DNA of 6,449 nt, from contig JAGOEH010000174.1 of the NCBI GenBank assembly GCA_017997825.1, positions 1 to 6,449 of the forward strand, in the 5' to 3' direction. The position numbers were made by a program, and so were the translations under genes. Source of the DNA: Candidatus Delongbacteria bacterium. Lineage in GTDB: Bacteria > JAGOEH01. Positions 5,110 through 6,449 of this stretch are shown here, in pieces. How positions within the stretch are numbered: position 1 is the first letter of the stretch; every line of letters begins with the position of its first letter. The notes beneath the pieces are model-generated. The model was not told where the DNA came from, did not search any database, and saw only the letters and a list, made by a program, of their open reading frames with translations.

Positions 5110-6449
5110 TTAATTAGACTTGGGTTTATCGCTCAGCTTGAATCGGAAGGGAAGTGTGGTCATAATGGGAGTATGCTTCCCGGTGGGATCCACCACCTTG
5201 TACTTTGAGTTTTTAGCGGCCTCGATGGCGGCCTCGACACATCCGCTCTCCCCGGTAGTGTTGTGCTGGACCTCGATGGTTTCAGGATCAATGCTTCCAT
5301 CGGCCCGAATCTGGATCTTGAGGATGACGATCCCTTCGATACCGGCCCGGCGGGCGATCTCCGGATATTTGGGCTCGGCTATATGGATGGTTTCAATTCG
5401 AAGTCCTTCGGTATCATCGGGCGGCTCATACTTGGGGCCGTCTTTGAGGCGGAACTTGAAGGGCAGGGAGATCCAAATCGGAACCGGCTTGCCTTCCAGT
5501 TTGGCCGGCGTCAGTTTGTACTGGCCCGCGGCTTCCAGCGCGGCATTCACCAGCGTGCTGTCCCCGGCCGTATTCTTGATAACCTCGATAAGATCTTTGA
5601 TGACATTCCCCTCGATATCGACCGGAACCCGCAGCCAGACATCCCCTTGGATTCCGGCATCCCTGGCCGCCTTCGGATAGATGGGGGCGATTTGATTGAG
5701 TACTTCCGGCGGGGTATCGAAAACAGACATTTCAGAGGGAGATCCCAGCTTCTTCAACGTCTCGTCCTGTGCACTGATATTTTCGGATGGTGTTTTGCTG
5801 TCACAGGAGAGCACAACCCCCAGACTGACCATCAGCGCGATCACCAACCATTGATACTTTCGTAACGTCAGCATAGCGACTCCTTTCGGATTGAGCAGAT
5901 AGTTGAACCGGCGCAGCAGCGAGTATGGCGACTGGACAAACCCATTGGCGAATCCCGGATCCTTCCGGTTGGCCGCATAGGTTTCCAGTTGATGATAAAG
6001 GTATCGACTGTAAGAAATCGCCGGCTGATCCATGATCCGGATGGCCATGGTATCGCAGATCTTTTCACGGCACAGATTGAGTTCCCGGCGCATGATCCAC
6101 ACCATCGGATGGAAGAAATACACGATCTCGACCAGCCGCTGCATGATCAACTGCAGGTAATCCCAGCGGCGGATATGGGCCAGTTCGTGAGCCAGCACGC
6201 ACATCCGTTCGGTTTTATCCTCCTGGGCCGAATGGGCCGGAAGATATACCGCCGGTCGAAACAATCCCCGACTGAGCGCTCCGGGCAATCCATTCAATTG
6301 ATAGATCCGGACCGGACGTCGAATCCCAAAACGTTCGATCAGCTCCGCTTCCCGTTCATCCGGCTCGATCCTTACTGCCCGACTCAGATAACGGCTGAAC
6401 CGGATCTCCCGGATCAGGATGATCCCCAATCCGATGACGATGCCGCCTA
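5110..6449 (-). CDS. M56 (BlaR1/MecR1-type) metallopeptidase with two TonB_C domains, 5'-truncated
   Basis: 445 codons are visible; the frame stays open through the right edge, where a hydrophobic helix (GGIVIGLGIILI) is cut, so the N-terminal membrane helices are missing. The zinc site HELAH is encoded at 6175-6189. The second M56 motif, ELNLCREKICDTMA, follows (CD at 6052-6057) and probably supplies the Glu ligand. A last membrane helix (about 5803-5853), preceded by Arg-Lys, leads out to the periplasm. The C-terminal part is two consecutive TonB C-terminal domains, about 5710-5446 and 5380-5131. Each has a YP...AR.AGI.G start and a P...LPF.F.L end. In BlaR1/MecR1 the protease, triggered by ligand binding outside, inactivates a BlaI/MecI repressor; such a regulator would lie upstream, outside the window. 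Here TonB_C domains replace the penicillin-binding sensor, so the signal is unlikely to be a beta-lactam. M56-TonB_C fusions are, to my knowledge, common in FCB genomes; the tandem pair is less usual. The gene may also contain an internal start at 5874. Confidence 0.92.
   Translation of the reverse strand, partial: GGIVIGLGIILIREIRFSRYLSRAVRIEPDEREAELIERFGIRRPVRIYQLNGLPGALSRGLFRPAVYLPAHSAQEDKTERMCVLAHELAHIRRWDYLQLIMQRLVEIVYFFHPMVWIMRRELNLCREKICDTMAIRIMDQPAISYSRYLYHQLETYAANRKDPGFANGFVQSPYSLLRRFNYLLNPKGVAMLTLRKYQWLVIALMVSLGVVLSCDSKTPSENISAQDETLKKLGSPSEMSVFDTPPEVLNQIAPIYPKAARDAGIQGDVWLRVPVDIEGNVIKDLIEVIKNTAGDSTLVNAALEAAGQYKLTPAKLEGKPVPIWISLPFKFRLKDGPKYEPPDDTEGLRIETIHIAEPKYPEIARRAGIEGIVILKIQIRADGSIDPETIEVQHNTTGESGCVEAAIEAAKNSKYKVVDPTGKHTPIMTTLPFRFKLSDKPKSN
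5880..5886 (-). promoter_or_regulatory. Internal Shine-Dalgarno inside the M56 gene
   Basis: On the - strand AAAGGAG is followed by a five-base spacer and an in-frame ATG (5874-5872). The peptide from this ATG begins MLTLRKYQWLVIALM and reaches an L-S-C at 5803-5811, which reads as a lipoprotein signal peptide with Cys24. A 254-residue product containing both TonB_C domains would result. The site is as strong as the RBSs of the real gene starts in this window. Whether it is used cannot be told from sequence. Confidence 0.4.

Noticed and set aside
5263-5865. 200-codon + strand frame opposite the TonB_C domains
   Set aside because: Antisense to two recognisable TonB_C domains; its translation shows no known motif. 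The overlapping + strand frame at 5120-5680 is rejected for the same reason.
1-6449. CRISPR array, tRNA, rRNA, transposase or phage genes
   Set aside because: No spaced direct repeats of CRISPR type, no cloverleaf with a CCA-type end, and no recombinase or phage-like protein were seen. The only regular repeat is the protein-level LRR array.

Overview
The window looks like chromosome of a Gram-negative bacterium, probably from the FCB superphylum (Fibrobacteres-Chlorobi-Bacteroidetes) or a related candidate phylum. The strongest pointer is the C-terminus of the long secreted protein: a type IX secretion (Por) sorting domain with an N-P-F-N-P motif and a basic C-terminal end. Clear Shine-Dalgarno sequences before each start, a TTG start codon and roughly balanced GC in the genes argue against a typical Bacteroidia genome and fit lineages such as KSB1, Marinimicrobia, Calditrichota or Delongbacteria. 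The exact phylum cannot be fixed from this sequence.

Layout: positions 1-386 are AT-rich and non-coding. They hold a long imperfect hairpin at the left edge and a candidate promoter with a small dyad. Two genes follow on the + strand, 52 bases apart and probably one transcript: a PfkB-family sugar or nucleoside kinase (387-1304) and a 706-residue secreted, T9SS-sorted protein of the group often labelled 'xanthan lyase' (1357-3477). After a 78-base convergent gap, two genes lie on the - strand. Counting in their transcription direction, the first is an M56 (BlaR1/MecR1-type) membrane metallopeptidase with two C-terminal TonB_C domains (5110 to beyond 6449, so 5'-truncated). The second is a leucine-rich-repeat envelope protein, probably a lipoprotein (3556-4953). 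The 156 bases between them hold two adjacent perfect hairpins.

How the genes may work together: the + strand pair joins cytosolic carbohydrate phosphorylation to an exported surface protein, but no specific pathway can be named. The - strand pair is entirely envelope-located. A BlaR1-like zinc protease with periplasmic TonB_C domains next to a periplasm-facing LRR protein would suit a signal-sensing or envelope-stress role. This is inference; the BlaI/MecI-type repressor usually found beside M56 genes would lie beyond the right edge.

The most unusual point is inside the M56 gene. A near-ideal Shine-Dalgarno sequence and an ATG sit exactly before the last transmembrane helix, and that helix reads as a lipoprotein signal peptide. 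The gene may therefore yield both a full-length sensor protease and a separate 254-residue tandem-TonB_C lipoprotein.
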